Shown here piece after piece: positions 1 to 8,181 of a stretch of DNA of 64,000 nt. Every line of letters begins with the position of its first letter. The first letter of the stretch is position 1. Position numbers and translations under genes: made by a program. This DNA is from Hymenobacter monticola (GTDB taxonomy: Bacteria > Bacteroidota > Bacteroidia > Cytophagales > Hymenobacteraceae), in NCBI RefSeq assembly GCF_022811645.1, contig NZ_CP094534.1, forward strand, positions 5,456,001 to 5,520,000. The letters are read 5' to 3'. The notes under the pieces were generated by a model. That model did not search any database and was not told the DNA's origin. It worked only from the letters and a program-made list of their open reading frames with translations.

Positions 1-1182
1 CAGGGCAAGCTCACGGGCGTGGTGCGCGACTCGGCCACTAACGAGCCGCTGTCGTTTGCCAGCGTATTTCTGGCCAATACCACGCTGGGCGTGACCACCA
101 CAGAGCAGGGCACGTTTGTGTTCCCGAAGGTGCCGGCCGGCACTTACGACGTGGTGGGCTCCTACGTGGGCTACCGCTTGGCCAAACAAAGCGTCACCAT
201 GACCAAGGAGCCACAGGAAGTGACCCTGAAGCTGGGCGCAACCGGCAACCAGCTGGGCGAGGTGGTGGTGAAGCCCGCCGCCAACAAGCCCGAGGAGTAC
301 GACAAATTCTCCAAGCTGTTTGTGGGGGGCAGCACGTTCTCGGCGCAGTGCCGCATCAGCAACCCCGACGACGTACTAGTGCTCTACGACGACTCGACCA
401 AGGAGCTGACGGCCCACGCCAAGGAGTTTGTGCAGATAGACAACGAGGCCCTGGGCTACCGCCTGAAATACTACGGCCTGCAGTTTTCCTTTAATGACGA
501 GGACCGGTCGGTGTTCTACTATGGCCAGCCCGTGTTTGAGGAGCTAAAGCCGAAGGACGACCGCCAGCGCAAGCTCTGGGCGGCCAACCGCCTCACGGCC
601 TACAAGGGCTCATTTATGCACTTCCTGCGCAGCGTGTACACCGACCGGCTCAAGCAGGAAGGCTTCTACACCCAGCAAATTCGGGTGTTTGACAACCCGC
701 GTTACGTGCGCGCCGAGGAGCGGCGCAAGGCCCTGACCGCCGCCAAGCCCAACGGCCCCTACACCGCCGCCGAGCAGGATTCGCTGGACCAGTGGGACAG
801 CCTGGCGCCGGTGCTGGCCACGCTCAACCAGGAACCGCTGCCCATCGACAGCATCCGGCGGGTATCGCCGGGCGGCAAGCGCACGTTTCTGCGCTTCAAT
901 GGCGAGTTGCAGGTAGCCTATTTCGGTGAGGCGCCCGACCCGCAGTATAAGCGGCCCATGTCGCCGCTGGGCTACCCCAAAACGCCTTTTCCGGTGGGCC
1001 CGCGGCAGGTGTCGCGGCTGAAGCTGCAGGGACGCGAGGCCCAGTTTCAGGCCAATGGCACGCTGCTGAACCCGCTCGATGTGTTCAACGGCGAGTATTG
1101 GGGATTTGAGAAAATCGGGGAGTTTTTGCCGGTCGACTACGTGCCCGGCAGCTTGCCGCCGACCGCCGGCAGCAGCAAATAA
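1..1182 (+). CDS. carboxypeptidase-like regulatory domain protein (5' partial)
   Basis: The reading frame is already open at base 1, so the true start and signal peptide lie upstream of the window. The first ~90 residues form a carboxypeptidase-D regulatory-like beta-sandwich (GVVRDSATNEPLSFASV, then [15 protein letters not shown]), a fold common at the N-terminus of exported Bacteroidota proteins. The remaining ~300 residues have no domain I can name, but they keep the pattern CRISNPDD, ALGYRLKYYGLQF, HFLRSVY and EYWGFEKIGEFLPV. The protein at 3263-4552 shares the whole architecture, so the two are tandem paralogs. Exported or outer-membrane-associated location is inferred from the family; the function is unknown. 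Confidence 0.8.
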   Translation, partial: QGKLTGVVRDSATNEPLSFASVFLANTTLGVTTTEQGTFVFPKVPAGTYDVVGSYVGYRLAKQSVTMTKEPQEVTLKLGATGNQLGEVVVKPAANKPEEYDKFSKLFVGGSTFSAQCRISNPDDVLVLYDDSTKELTAHAKEFVQIDNEALGYRLKYYGLQFSFNDEDRSVFYYGQPVFEELKPKDDRQRKLWAANRLTAYKGSFMHFLRSVYTDRLKQEGFYTQQIRVFDNPRYVRAEERRKALTAAKPNGPYTAAEQDSLDQWDSLAPVLATLNQEPLPIDSIRRVSPGGKRTFLRFNGELQVAYFGEAPDPQYKRPMSPLGYPKTPFPVGPRQVSRLKLQGREAQFQANGTLLNPLDVFNGEYWGFEKIGEFLPVDYVPGSLPPTAGSSK

Positions 1183-1238
1183 GCGGGCTTTTATTTCGCC
1201 GGCATTCAGCCGACTTCACCGCTGCCATTGGCACACCC

Positions 1239-1310
1239 ATGAAAAAATACCTGAGCGCCTTATTGCTGCTGCCTGCTTTCACAGCGGCTTGTCAGGCACC
1301 GGGCAGCTAG
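1239..1310 (+). other. detached lipoprotein signal peptide ending in an in-frame TAG
   Basis: ATG at 1239 opens a 23-codon peptide, MKKYLSALLLLPAFTAACQA..., with a textbook lipoprotein signal (KK, hydrophobic core, lipobox TAAC). It stops at TAG 1308-1310. The same frame is then open from 1311 to the stop at 3267-3269. This looks like the original N-terminus of the WG-repeat protein below, cut off by one nonsense codon (or a base-call error). CAG to TAG would be a one-step change. Confidence 0.75.
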
Positions 1311-1403
1311 GCGCCGCTGGGACAAACCGCCGCAGGCGCGCCCGGCACGTGGCAAGGCCCGCCCGTACGGCCCACCGCCCCGGAGCAACACGTTACGGCG
1401 CGG

Positions 1404-3269
1404 GTGGTGCCCTTTCGGCACCAGAACCGCTACGGGCTGATGACGCCGGCCGGCAAAGTGCTGACGCCGGCCACCTTCCGGCTGGTGCCCCGGGCGCTGG
1501 GCCGCGGCCACCTCTGGATAGGCGACGCCCCGCCCGGCGACCCGCAACGGCTGGTGCTGCTGGCCGAAAGCGGTGAGGTGCTCGGCAAGTTCCAAAGCGT
1601 TGACAACGTGCCCGGCAACTGGGGCTGGGTGCAGGCCGTGGGGGCGGGCCGCACCATTACCTTGTTCGATTCGCTCGGGCACGTGCTGCGGGCCACCCGC
1701 TACGGCAAGCTGGAGGCGCCGCACGAAGGCCTGATGGTGGTGGCTTTGCCCGATTCCATTTTTCCGGGCAATTCGGGCGCTTACCAGGAAGGCCGGCGTA
1801 GCCTGATAGATGCACAAGGCCGCGAAATCGCCCCGCCCCGCTACGACCACCTCGAAAACTTTCGCTACGGCTACGCTTACGCATTTATCAGGGCTACGAA
1901 AACCGCACCGGCCCGCTCGGGCGTGCTGGACCACGCGGGGCGCGAGCACTGGCTGGGACCGGAATGGGACAAGTCGCCCTTGACTTACCGCGGTGGCTTT
2001 TACACCCGACAATCCGAGGACCGGCGGCAGGCCATGGCCCTGAGCGTTGATGCGAAAGAGCTGGTTCCTTTTTCGGCCGGGTTGGCCGCCATCACCCGCG
2101 AAGGCGCGGACTGGACGGACTTTGTGAAAGTGCAGCAACGCGACGTTTCGGTGCCCAACCACCCGCGCGAAACCTGGGGCTTGTACGACAGCTTGTTGCG
2201 GCCGCTGCTGCCCCCGCGCTATTCCCGCATCGATGTCAGCAATGGCTGGAGCGTGCTTTACGGTTTCGACCCGGCCTGGCCCGCCCGCACCCCCGGCTAC
2301 GACGACCCGCGCAAGGGCGCGGCCTGGCGCGGGCAGCTGGTGCTGCCCGCCGAATTTAATTCACTGGAAGTGAGCAGCGACAGCCGCTTTGTGGTGGCCG
2401 GCACGTATGCGCCGGCCACGCGCAGCTGGCGCTTCACCACGTCGGAGCGCGGCGGCCCGCCCCTGCCGTTCGACGTAGAATCGGCGCGTTACGTGGGCCA
2501 CGGGGTGTTTGCCGTGCAGCAGCACAACCGCTGGGGCCTGATGCGCGCCAACGGCCAGGTGCTGCGCCCCTGCCAGGACGAAAACCCCACCACTCAACTG
2601 CAAGCCGGCCTGTATTACTCCCGCGGCACCGAGCCGGGCGGCCCCGAAATTGCCGATACGCTGGGCCGGACGGTGTTGCCGGCGGGGGCCAACCAGGCCG
2701 CCGGCTTTTTCACCCCCACCCTGGCCTGGGTGAAGCGCGACGGCCACTACGGCGTCTTCAGCCTTCGGACCGGTAAGTTTCTGCTGCCGCCCGTTCTCGA
2801 CGACTTACCCAAGATGCAGCCGGATGGCACGTTTTGGGCCGAGCACGAGGGCAAAACGTTTATTGGCAGCGACGGCGGGCCGCTGGTTACTTTCGACGCG
2901 CCCGGGTTTCGGCCGGCCGTACTGGTTGGCCCGGAGCTGGTATTGGGCACGTGCGGCAGGGGCACCGACTGGGCGCTTTATAACCGGAAAGGCCGGTTGA
3001 TTTCCACCGAAATCGTGTACGTAGAAGGCACTGTTCGCAATGGGTTAACCGCCTTCGCTAGGTCGAATGGCGTGTTGTGGGCCAAAAATGCGGCCGGCCG
3101 CTACGCCTTAATCAATGCGCAAGGCCAGTTGCTGACGCCGTTTAAGTATGACCTGTTCCTCGACTTGCAGGAGAATGCCTATCCGTTTTACCGGGGCCTG
3201 GGACTGGCGTACAACCAAGACCGGCAGTTCGTGTACGTCGACTGCCTGGGCCGCGAGTATGCATGGTAA
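1404..3269 (+). CDS. WG repeat-containing protein, leader lost to a nonsense codon
   Basis: The protein is made of WG-type beta repeats. Examples are YGLMTPAGKVLTP near the start, SLIDAQGREIAPPRYD, RWGLMRANGQVLRP, YGVFSLRTGKFLLPP and YALINAQGQLLTPFKYD near the end. WG repeats form beta-propeller-like surfaces in many exported proteins; no catalytic role is known. The first GTG (1404) is only the first conventional start after the TAG at 1308. The homologous protein would normally begin at ATG 1239 and be a lipoprotein. If the TAG is real, the product lacks an export signal and the gene is probably a pseudogene. The stop overlaps the start of the next gene by 7 bases. Confidence 0.75.
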   Translation: MVPFRHQNRYGLMTPAGKVLTPATFRLVPRALGRGHLWIGDAPPGDPQRLVLLAESGEVLGKFQSVDNVPGNWGWVQAVGAGRTITLFDSLGHVLRATRYGKLEAPHEGLMVVALPDSIFPGNSGAYQEGRRSLIDAQGREIAPPRYDHLENFRYGYAYAFIRATKTAPARSGVLDHAGREHWLGPEWDKSPLTYRGGFYTRQSEDRRQAMALSVDAKELVPFSAGLAAITREGADWTDFVKVQQRDVSVPNHPRETWGLYDSLLRPLLPPRYSRIDVSNGWSVLYGFDPAWPARTPGYDDPRKGAAWRGQLVLPAEFNSLEVSSDSRFVVAGTYAPATRSWRFTTSERGGPPLPFDVESARYVGHGVFAVQQHNRWGLMRANGQVLRPCQDENPTTQLQAGLYYSRGTEPGGPEIADTLGRTVLPAGANQAAGFFTPTLAWVKRDGHYGVFSLRTGKFLLPPVLDDLPKMQPDGTFWAEHEGKTFIGSDGGPLVTFDAPGFRPAVLVGPELVLGTCGRGTDWALYNRKGRLISTEIVYVEGTVRNGLTAFARSNGVLWAKNAAGRYALINAQGQLLTPFKYDLFLDLQENAYPFYRGLGLAYNQDRQFVYVDCLGREYAW

Positions 3270-4552
3270 GCCCGCTCCGCAGCGCCGCTGAAGATGTAGT
3301 GCGATTGACGACGAGTATCTTCGCCGCCGTGCGCTGCTGCCCTGCTTTCCTGTTGTTGCTTGCCGTGCTACTGCCCGGTCTGGTGCGGGCGCAAAGCAGC
3401 CTGAGCGGCGTGGTGCAGGATTCGGTGACGCACGCGCCGCTGGCCTTCGCGAGCGTGTTTTTGGCGAATACGACCTTGGGCGTGACCACCACGGAGCAGG
3501 GCACGTTCACTTTTCCCAAAGTGCCAGCCGGCACCTACGACGTGGTGGGCTCCTACGTGGGCTACCGCCTGGCCAAGCAAAGCGTGACGGTGGGCACGGC
3601 GCCCCAGCAGCTGACATTGCGGCTGGGCCCCTTGGCCAACCGGCTGGGCGAAGTGGTAGTGCGCCCCAACCCGCACCGAGCCGACGACTACCGCAAATTT
3701 GTGGAGCTGTTTCTGGGCCGCAGCACGTTTTCGCAGCAGTGCCGCATCCGAAATCCCGATGATGTGCTGGTCGATTTCGACGTGGAGAAGAACGAGCTAA
3801 CGGCCTCGGCCTACAAGTTTGTGCAGGTCGACAACCAGGCGCTGGGCTACCGCATCAAGTACTACGGGCTGCAGTTCAACACCAATTTCACCCGGCGCGT
3901 AGTCAGCTTCTACGGCCAGCCGGTGTTTGAGGAGATGACGGGCAGCGCCCGCCAGCAGCGCCGCTGGGAAGCCAACCGCGCCAAGGCCTACTACGGCTCG
4001 GTCACGCACTTTCTGCAAAGCGTACACGACGGCGACCTCGACGGCGCGGGCTTCCTGGCCCAGCGGCTCCGCATTGTTCCCAACAAGCATTTTCCGCGCG
4101 CCGACAGCCTGCGCCGCCAGCTGCTGCGCGAGCGCATGGGCGCGGCATTTTCGCGGGCCGAGCAGGATTCGCTGGCGCGCTGGGCCAAGGTGCCGCGCGC
4201 GTTTTCAATGCTCTACACCAAGCCCCGGCCGCTCGACAGCCTGCGGCGTGTGTCGCCTGATGGACAGCACGTTTTTCTGCGTTTTGTGGACCACCTGCAG
4301 GTGAGCTACCTGCGCGAGGGCCCTGACCCAAACTATCAAATTCGGACCCTGCTGCCGACCAACGCGCCGCTGCCGCCCAGCGACCGGCAGGTGTCGCAGC
4401 TGGCACTGATGGTGCCCGAAATTGAGATTCAGCCCAACGGCCAGCTTGCCAATCCGCTGGCCGTATTTACTGACGAATACTGGGGTTTCGAAAAAATGGG
4501 TGAATTTTTACCCGTGAATTACCGTCCGCCGGTTTTGCCAGCTGCCAAATAA
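3263..4552 (+). CDS. carboxypeptidase-like regulatory domain protein, paralog of the first gene
   Basis: ATG 3263 overlaps the WG-repeat stop. GTG at 3299 is a plausible alternative, since the signal peptide ([17 protein letters not shown]) begins well after residue 20. After cleavage comes a regulatory-like beta-sandwich ([18 protein letters not shown] to [10 protein letters not shown]), then the unnamed C-terminal region shared with the truncated gene at 1-1182, ending [14 protein letters not shown]. Stretches of the two genes are nearly identical in DNA, including over 30 bases encoding [10 protein letters not shown], which points to tandem duplication or gene conversion. Predicted exported; function unknown. 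Confidence 0.8.
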   Translation: MVSPLRSAAEDVVRLTTSIFAAVRCCPAFLLLLAVLLPGLVRAQSSLSGVVQDSVTHAPLAFASVFLANTTLGVTTTEQGTFTFPKVPAGTYDVVGSYVGYRLAKQSVTVGTAPQQLTLRLGPLANRLGEVVVRPNPHRADDYRKFVELFLGRSTFSQQCRIRNPDDVLVDFDVEKNELTASAYKFVQVDNQALGYRIKYYGLQFNTNFTRRVVSFYGQPVFEEMTGSARQQRRWEANRAKAYYGSVTHFLQSVHDGDLDGAGFLAQRLRIVPNKHFPRADSLRRQLLRERMGAAFSRAEQDSLARWAKVPRAFSMLYTKPRPLDSLRRVSPDGQHVFLRFVDHLQVSYLREGPDPNYQIRTLLPTNAPLPPSDRQVSQLALMVPEIEIQPNGQLANPLAVFTDEYWGFEKMGEFLPVNYRPPVLPAAK

Positions 4553-4583
4553 AAAGCCGCTCCAAATACCCTCATCCCCACCC

Positions 4584-5285
4584 ATGATAAATAAGACTGT
4601 TCCCAACGCCCACGAAGCCCTGCAAGGCCTCGCCGATGGCATGACGTTGATGCTCGGCGGCTTCGGCCTCTGCGGCATCCCCGAAAACTCGATTCAGGAG
4701 ATTCTGCGCCTCGGCGTAAAAAATCTTACCTGCATTTCCAACAACGCCGGCGTCGATGACTTTGGCATTGGCCTGCTGCTGCAAACCAAGCAGGTGCGCA
4801 AGATGATTTCGAGCTACGTGGGCGAAAACGCCGAGTTTGAGCGCCAGCTGCTGAGCGGCGAGCTGGAAGTGGAACTCATTCCACAGGGCACGCTGGCCGA
4901 GCGCTGCCGGGCCGGTGGCGCGGGCATTCCGGCCTTTTATACCCCGGCCGGCTACGGCACGGAGGTGGGCGAGGGCAAGGAAAGCCGCGAGTTCAACGGC
5001 AAGATGTACCTGCTCGAAACCGCCCTGCACGCCGATTTTGCCTTCGTGAAAGCCTGGAAGGGCGACACAGCCGGCAACCTCATTTACAAAGGCACGGCCC
5101 GCAACTTCAACCCCATGATGGCCACGGCCGGCAAAATCACGGTGGCCGAAGTGGAGGAGCTGGTGCCCGCCGGCGAGCTCGACCCCAACCAAATTCACAC
5201 GCCAGGTATTTTTGTGCAGCGCATTTTCCAGGGCGAGCAGTACGAGAAGCGCATTGAGCAGCGCACCGTGCGGGCCGCCGTATAA
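4584..5285 (+). CDS. scoA: succinyl-CoA:3-ketoacid CoA-transferase subunit A
   Basis: Subunit A of the two-subunit CoA-transferase that moves CoA from succinyl-CoA to acetoacetate in ketone-body and branched-chain catabolism. The N-terminus ([20 protein letters not shown], then GLCGIPE) is the family signature, followed by [35 protein letters not shown] and [15 protein letters not shown]. The 233-residue length is normal. The catalytic glutamate is in subunit B, encoded at 7456-8112. The usual adjacent A-B order is broken here by three unrelated genes. The protein is cytosolic. Confidence 0.95.
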   Translation: MINKTVPNAHEALQGLADGMTLMLGGFGLCGIPENSIQEILRLGVKNLTCISNNAGVDDFGIGLLLQTKQVRKMISSYVGENAEFERQLLSGELEVELIPQGTLAERCRAGGAGIPAFYTPAGYGTEVGEGKESREFNGKMYLLETALHADFAFVKAWKGDTAGNLIYKGTARNFNPMMATAGKITVAEVEELVPAGELDPNQIHTPGIFVQRIFQGEQYEKRIEQRTVRAAV

Positions 5286-5306
5286 GCCGAGGTAGTGGCC
5301 GGGGCT

Positions 5307-5687
5307 ATGCGAGTTGCGCTACGGATTCGTTTGTTGTTGGTAGCGGTGGTGTTACTCCTGGCCACGGTGCCGGTGGCTTTCGGCGTGTACATCAACGAAA
5401 CCAGTCCGGCGCCTACTACCGCCCGGCTGGCCGGCCGCTGCACGCGCTACTGCGAAGCCCACACCTGCCCCCACGCCACGCGCGCCAATAGTTCGGCCTA
5501 TTTCCAGCTGCGGCCGCTGTATGACGCCACCGTGCGGGGGCTAATGGGCGGCGGGCGGCGATGGTACGCCACCGTCAACATCGCCTTCTACCTGGTATTG
5601 GTGCCGTTGCTGCTGCTGGGCCTCACGTACGGGGCGCTGCGCAATGCAGTGCTCATTCGGCAGCTCAAAGCCCAGCGCCATGCATAG
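5307..5687 (+). CDS. small two-helix membrane protein with a Cys/His cluster
   Basis: About 126 residues from ATG 5307; a GTG four codons upstream at 5295 is in frame but less likely. Hydrophobic segments lie near residues 5-27 (LLLVAVVLLLATVPVAFGV) and near 90-110 (FYLVLVPLLLLGLTYGA). The loop between them carries CTRYCEAHTCPH, a compact C-x3-C-x4-C-x-H cluster that could form disulfides or bind metal outside the membrane. Its end overlaps the next small gene, so the two are probably translated together. I recognise no family. It follows scoA by 21 bases. Confidence 0.6.
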   Translation: MRVALRIRLLLVAVVLLLATVPVAFGVYINETSPAPTTARLAGRCTRYCEAHTCPHATRANSSAYFQLRPLYDATVRGLMGGGRRWYATVNIAFYLVLVPLLLLGLTYGALRNAVLIRQLKAQRHA

Positions 5688-5925
5688 CCTGCTAACTTGG
5701 GGCGCCCGCTTGGTGCATTTCGCCTACTGGTATTGCACCGATTTCATGGTGAATCTGGCCAATCGCACGCACACCTCCTACCCCGAAGCCAACACTTGGG
5801 TACTGCTACTGCTGATTCCCGGGCTGCTGACGCTGCTGCTGGGCGTGCGGGTGGTGCAGTGGCTGCAGCTTCGACGCCTGATGGCTGGCCACCCGGCGCT
5901 TCGTTCTTCGTCCAGGCTTCCATAA
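5680..5925 (+). CDS. small membrane protein, coupled to the preceding gene
   Basis: An 81-residue product from ATG 5680, inside the last codons of the preceding gene (ATGCATAG overlap), which suggests translational coupling. It has one clear transmembrane helix (WVLLLLIPGLLTLLLGVRVV, about residues 44-63) and an aromatic N-terminal segment (RLVHFAYWYCTDFMVNLAN). The tail is basic. No family recognised. Together with its neighbour it looks like a two-component membrane pair lying inside the sco locus. Confidence 0.5.
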   Translation: MHSLLTWGARLVHFAYWYCTDFMVNLANRTHTSYPEANTWVLLLLIPGLLTLLLGVRVVQWLQLRRLMAGHPALRSSSRLP

Positions 5926-5944
5926 TTTCCAGCATTCAATAGCC

Positions 5945-7357
5945 ATGACTTTAGGTAAGAATTCCCTCACGCTGCTGTTGCTACTGAGCAGCTACGGCGC
6001 CATTGCTCAGGTGGCCGCCCCCAGCCGCAAGGCACCGGCCCGCAAGGCCGTCATGGCCATGCCGGTGCCTGGTGCCGCCCCGGCCACCATCGACCCCGCT
6101 GCGGCCCAGCGCATCGACCAGTTGCTGCAAGAGTACACCGCGGACCTTCCGGGTAAGGGCCCGCTTGCCAAGGTGCTGAAAGATGGCAGCGGCAACGTAG
6201 TATATCGTCCCGACAAGCGTGTGCCCGGCGCCATTGCCCTGGTGATGCGCGACGGCAAGGTGGTGTACCGCAAGGCAGTGGGCTACGACGATTTCGTCCA
6301 GCAAACGCCGCTGCGAACCGATGCCATCGTGCGCATTGCTTCCCAAACCAAGGCCATTACCAGCATTGGCCTGATGCTGCTTTATGACGAGGGCAAATTC
6401 CAGCTCGATGACCCGATTTCTAAGTACCTGACCGCGTTCAAAAACCCCAAGGTGCTGGCCACCTTCAACGAAAAAGACACGACTTACACCACCGTGCCGG
6501 CTAAGGGCGAAATCACCATCCGGCAGCTGTTCACGCATACGTCGGGCCTCGGCTACCCCATTATTGGCAGCAAAGAGGCCCGGGCCATTTACGCCAAGGC
6601 GCACATTCCGAGCGGTATAGGTACACCGGCAGGCTCGTTGGCGAAGGCGATGGATGCGCTGGGGCCGCTGCCGCTCATGCACCAGCCCGGCGAGCGGTTC
6701 ACCTACGGGCTGAGCGTGGACGTGCTGGGCCGGCTGATTGAGGTGCTCTCGGGCCAGCCGCTGGACAAGTACCTGCGCACGCGCCTGTTTGAGCCGCTGG
6801 GCATGAAAGACACGTGGTTTTACCTGCCCGCTGACAAGAAGGACCGCCTGGTTCAGCTTTACACGGAAGACGCCAATAAGCAAACCGTGTTCATGGAGCC
6901 GCTCACGCAGCCGCTGGGCCGCATGTATCCTAACTACCCGAAGGCGTCGGGCGGCACTTATTTCTCGGGCGGTGCGGGTCTGTCGTCCACCATTGATGAC
7001 TACGCCCACTTCCTGCAAATGCTGCTGAACAACGGCTCCTATAATGGCCGCCAGTTGCTGAAACCCGCCACCGTTGCCCTGATAACGCAGAACCAAATGG
7101 GCGAGCTGAGCCAGGGCGGCAACAAGTTTGGCCTGGGCTTCAGCATCGTGACGCCCCAGATGGCCAAGGCCCCGGGCCTGTCGGCTGGCTCGTTTGAGTG
7201 GGGCGGCATCTTCGGCACCACGTACTGGGCCGACCCCAAGGCAAAGCTGGTGGCCCTGATTTACACCCAGAAGTACCCCAACACCAACGGCCGCGGCTTG
7301 GCCGACAAGTTCAAAACGGCCGTTTACGAAGCCTTTGTGCCGGAACAGAAGCCGTAA
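5945..7357 (+). CDS. serine hydrolase, class C beta-lactamase/esterase family
   Basis: Secreted or periplasmic penicillin-binding-protein-like hydrolase of 470 residues. A signal peptide (SLTLLLLLSSYGAIAQ) is followed by a beta-lactamase-fold domain. The nucleophile motif SxxK is S133-Q-T-K136 and the second motif is Y254-G-L. Conserved flanks are LYDEGKFQLDDPISKYL, FTHTSGLGY and LFEPLGMKDTWFY; a Gly-Gly pair near WGGIFGTTYW replaces the KTG motif, as in esterase-type members. These enzymes cleave esters, D-amino peptides or lactones, and the substrate cannot be told from sequence. A strong terminator follows, ending this unit before scoB. Confidence 0.88.
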   Translation: MTLGKNSLTLLLLLSSYGAIAQVAAPSRKAPARKAVMAMPVPGAAPATIDPAAAQRIDQLLQEYTADLPGKGPLAKVLKDGSGNVVYRPDKRVPGAIALVMRDGKVVYRKAVGYDDFVQQTPLRTDAIVRIASQTKAITSIGLMLLYDEGKFQLDDPISKYLTAFKNPKVLATFNEKDTTYTTVPAKGEITIRQLFTHTSGLGYPIIGSKEARAIYAKAHIPSGIGTPAGSLAKAMDALGPLPLMHQPGERFTYGLSVDVLGRLIEVLSGQPLDKYLRTRLFEPLGMKDTWFYLPADKKDRLVQLYTEDANKQTVFMEPLTQPLGRMYPNYPKASGGTYFSGGAGLSSTIDDYAHFLQMLLNNGSYNGRQLLKPATVALITQNQMGELSQGGNKFGLGFSIVTPQMAKAPGLSAGSFEWGGIFGTTYWADPKAKLVALIYTQKYPNTNGRGLADKFKTAVYEAFVPEQKP

Positions 7358-7378
7358 GCCGCTTACAAAAAGTAAAAT

Positions 7379-7412
7379 AGAAGGTCATGCCGCTCTGCAT
7401 GACCTTCTTTAA
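7379..7412 (+). terminator. Rho-independent terminator after the serine hydrolase gene
   Basis: Perfect 12-bp stem (AGAAGGTCATGC at 7379-7390 paired with 7397-7408), 6-nt loop, followed by T residues. It separates the hydrolase unit from scoB. Confidence 0.85.
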
Positions 7413-7455
7413 TAAAACATTATAATTCCCCTCCCACCCCGAAACCCCAAACACC

Positions 7456-8112
7456 ATGCTCGACAAACACGGCATCGCCCGGCGCATTGCCCAAGAAGTG
7501 AAAGACGGCTCCTACGTCAACCTCGGCATCGGCATTCCCACGCTGGTAGCCAATTACATTCTGGCCGGCATCAACGTAGAGCTGCAGTCGGAAAACGGCC
7601 TGCTCGGCATGGGCCCCTTCCCGACGGAAGACCAGGTCGACCCCGACCTCATCAACGCCGGCAAGCAGACCGTGACCACGCTGCCCGGCTCCAGCATCTT
7701 CTCCTCGGCCGATTCCTTTGGCATGATTCGGGGCGAACACGTGGACCTCACCATCCTCGGCGCCATGGAGGTGAGTGAGCGCGGCGACATTGCCAACTGG
7801 AAGATTCCCGGCAAGATGGTGAAGGGCATGGGCGGCGCCATGGACCTGGTGGCCTCGGCCAAAAACATCATCGTGGCCATGCAGCACGTGGCCAAAGACG
7901 GCAGCAGCAAGCTCTTGGCCGACTGCACGCTGCCCATCACCGGCCTGCGCTGCGTGAAGAAAATCGTGACCGAGCTGGCCGTGCTCGACGTGACGCCCGA
8001 CGGCTTCGTGCTGCGCGAGCGCGCCCCCGGCGTGAGTGTGGAGCAGATTGTGGCCGCTACCGCTGGCAAGCTGGTGGTGCCCGCCGGCGAAGTGCCGGAA
8101 ATGGTACTCTAG
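7456..8112 (+). CDS. scoB: succinyl-CoA:3-ketoacid CoA-transferase subunit B
   Basis: Subunit B carries the catalytic glutamate that forms the glutamyl-CoA intermediate, in the conserved stretch [12 protein letters not shown]. Other family marks are [38 protein letters not shown] and [15 protein letters not shown]. The 218-residue length is normal. It pairs with subunit A at 4584-5285, more than 2 kb upstream, but sits behind a terminator, so it may need its own promoter. The AT-rich TTATAATTC around 7420-7430 is a weak candidate. Confidence 0.95.
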   Translation: MLDKHGIARRIAQEVKDGSYVNLGIGIPTLVANYILAGINVELQSENGLLGMGPFPTEDQVDPDLINAGKQTVTTLPGSSIFSSADSFGMIRGEHVDLTILGAMEVSERGDIANWKIPGKMVKGMGGAMDLVASAKNIIVAMQHVAKDGSSKLLADCTLPITGLRCVKKIVTELAVLDVTPDGFVLRERAPGVSVEQIVAATAGKLVVPAGEVPEMVL

Positions 8113-8115
8113 CGC

Positions 8116-8147
8116 TTGGTTTATAGCAGCGCAGGCAGGTATCTTCG
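8116..8147 (+). promoter_or_regulatory. putative Bacteroidota promoter for the 8182 gene
   Basis: TTG at 8116-8118 and TATCTTCG at 8140-8147 are 21 nt apart, close to the TTG/TAnnTTTG consensus. The start codon is 34 nt downstream of the -7 element. Confidence 0.4.
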
Positions 8148-8181
8148 TCATTGGTTCTTCTTTGTATTTAAACAGTTACCT

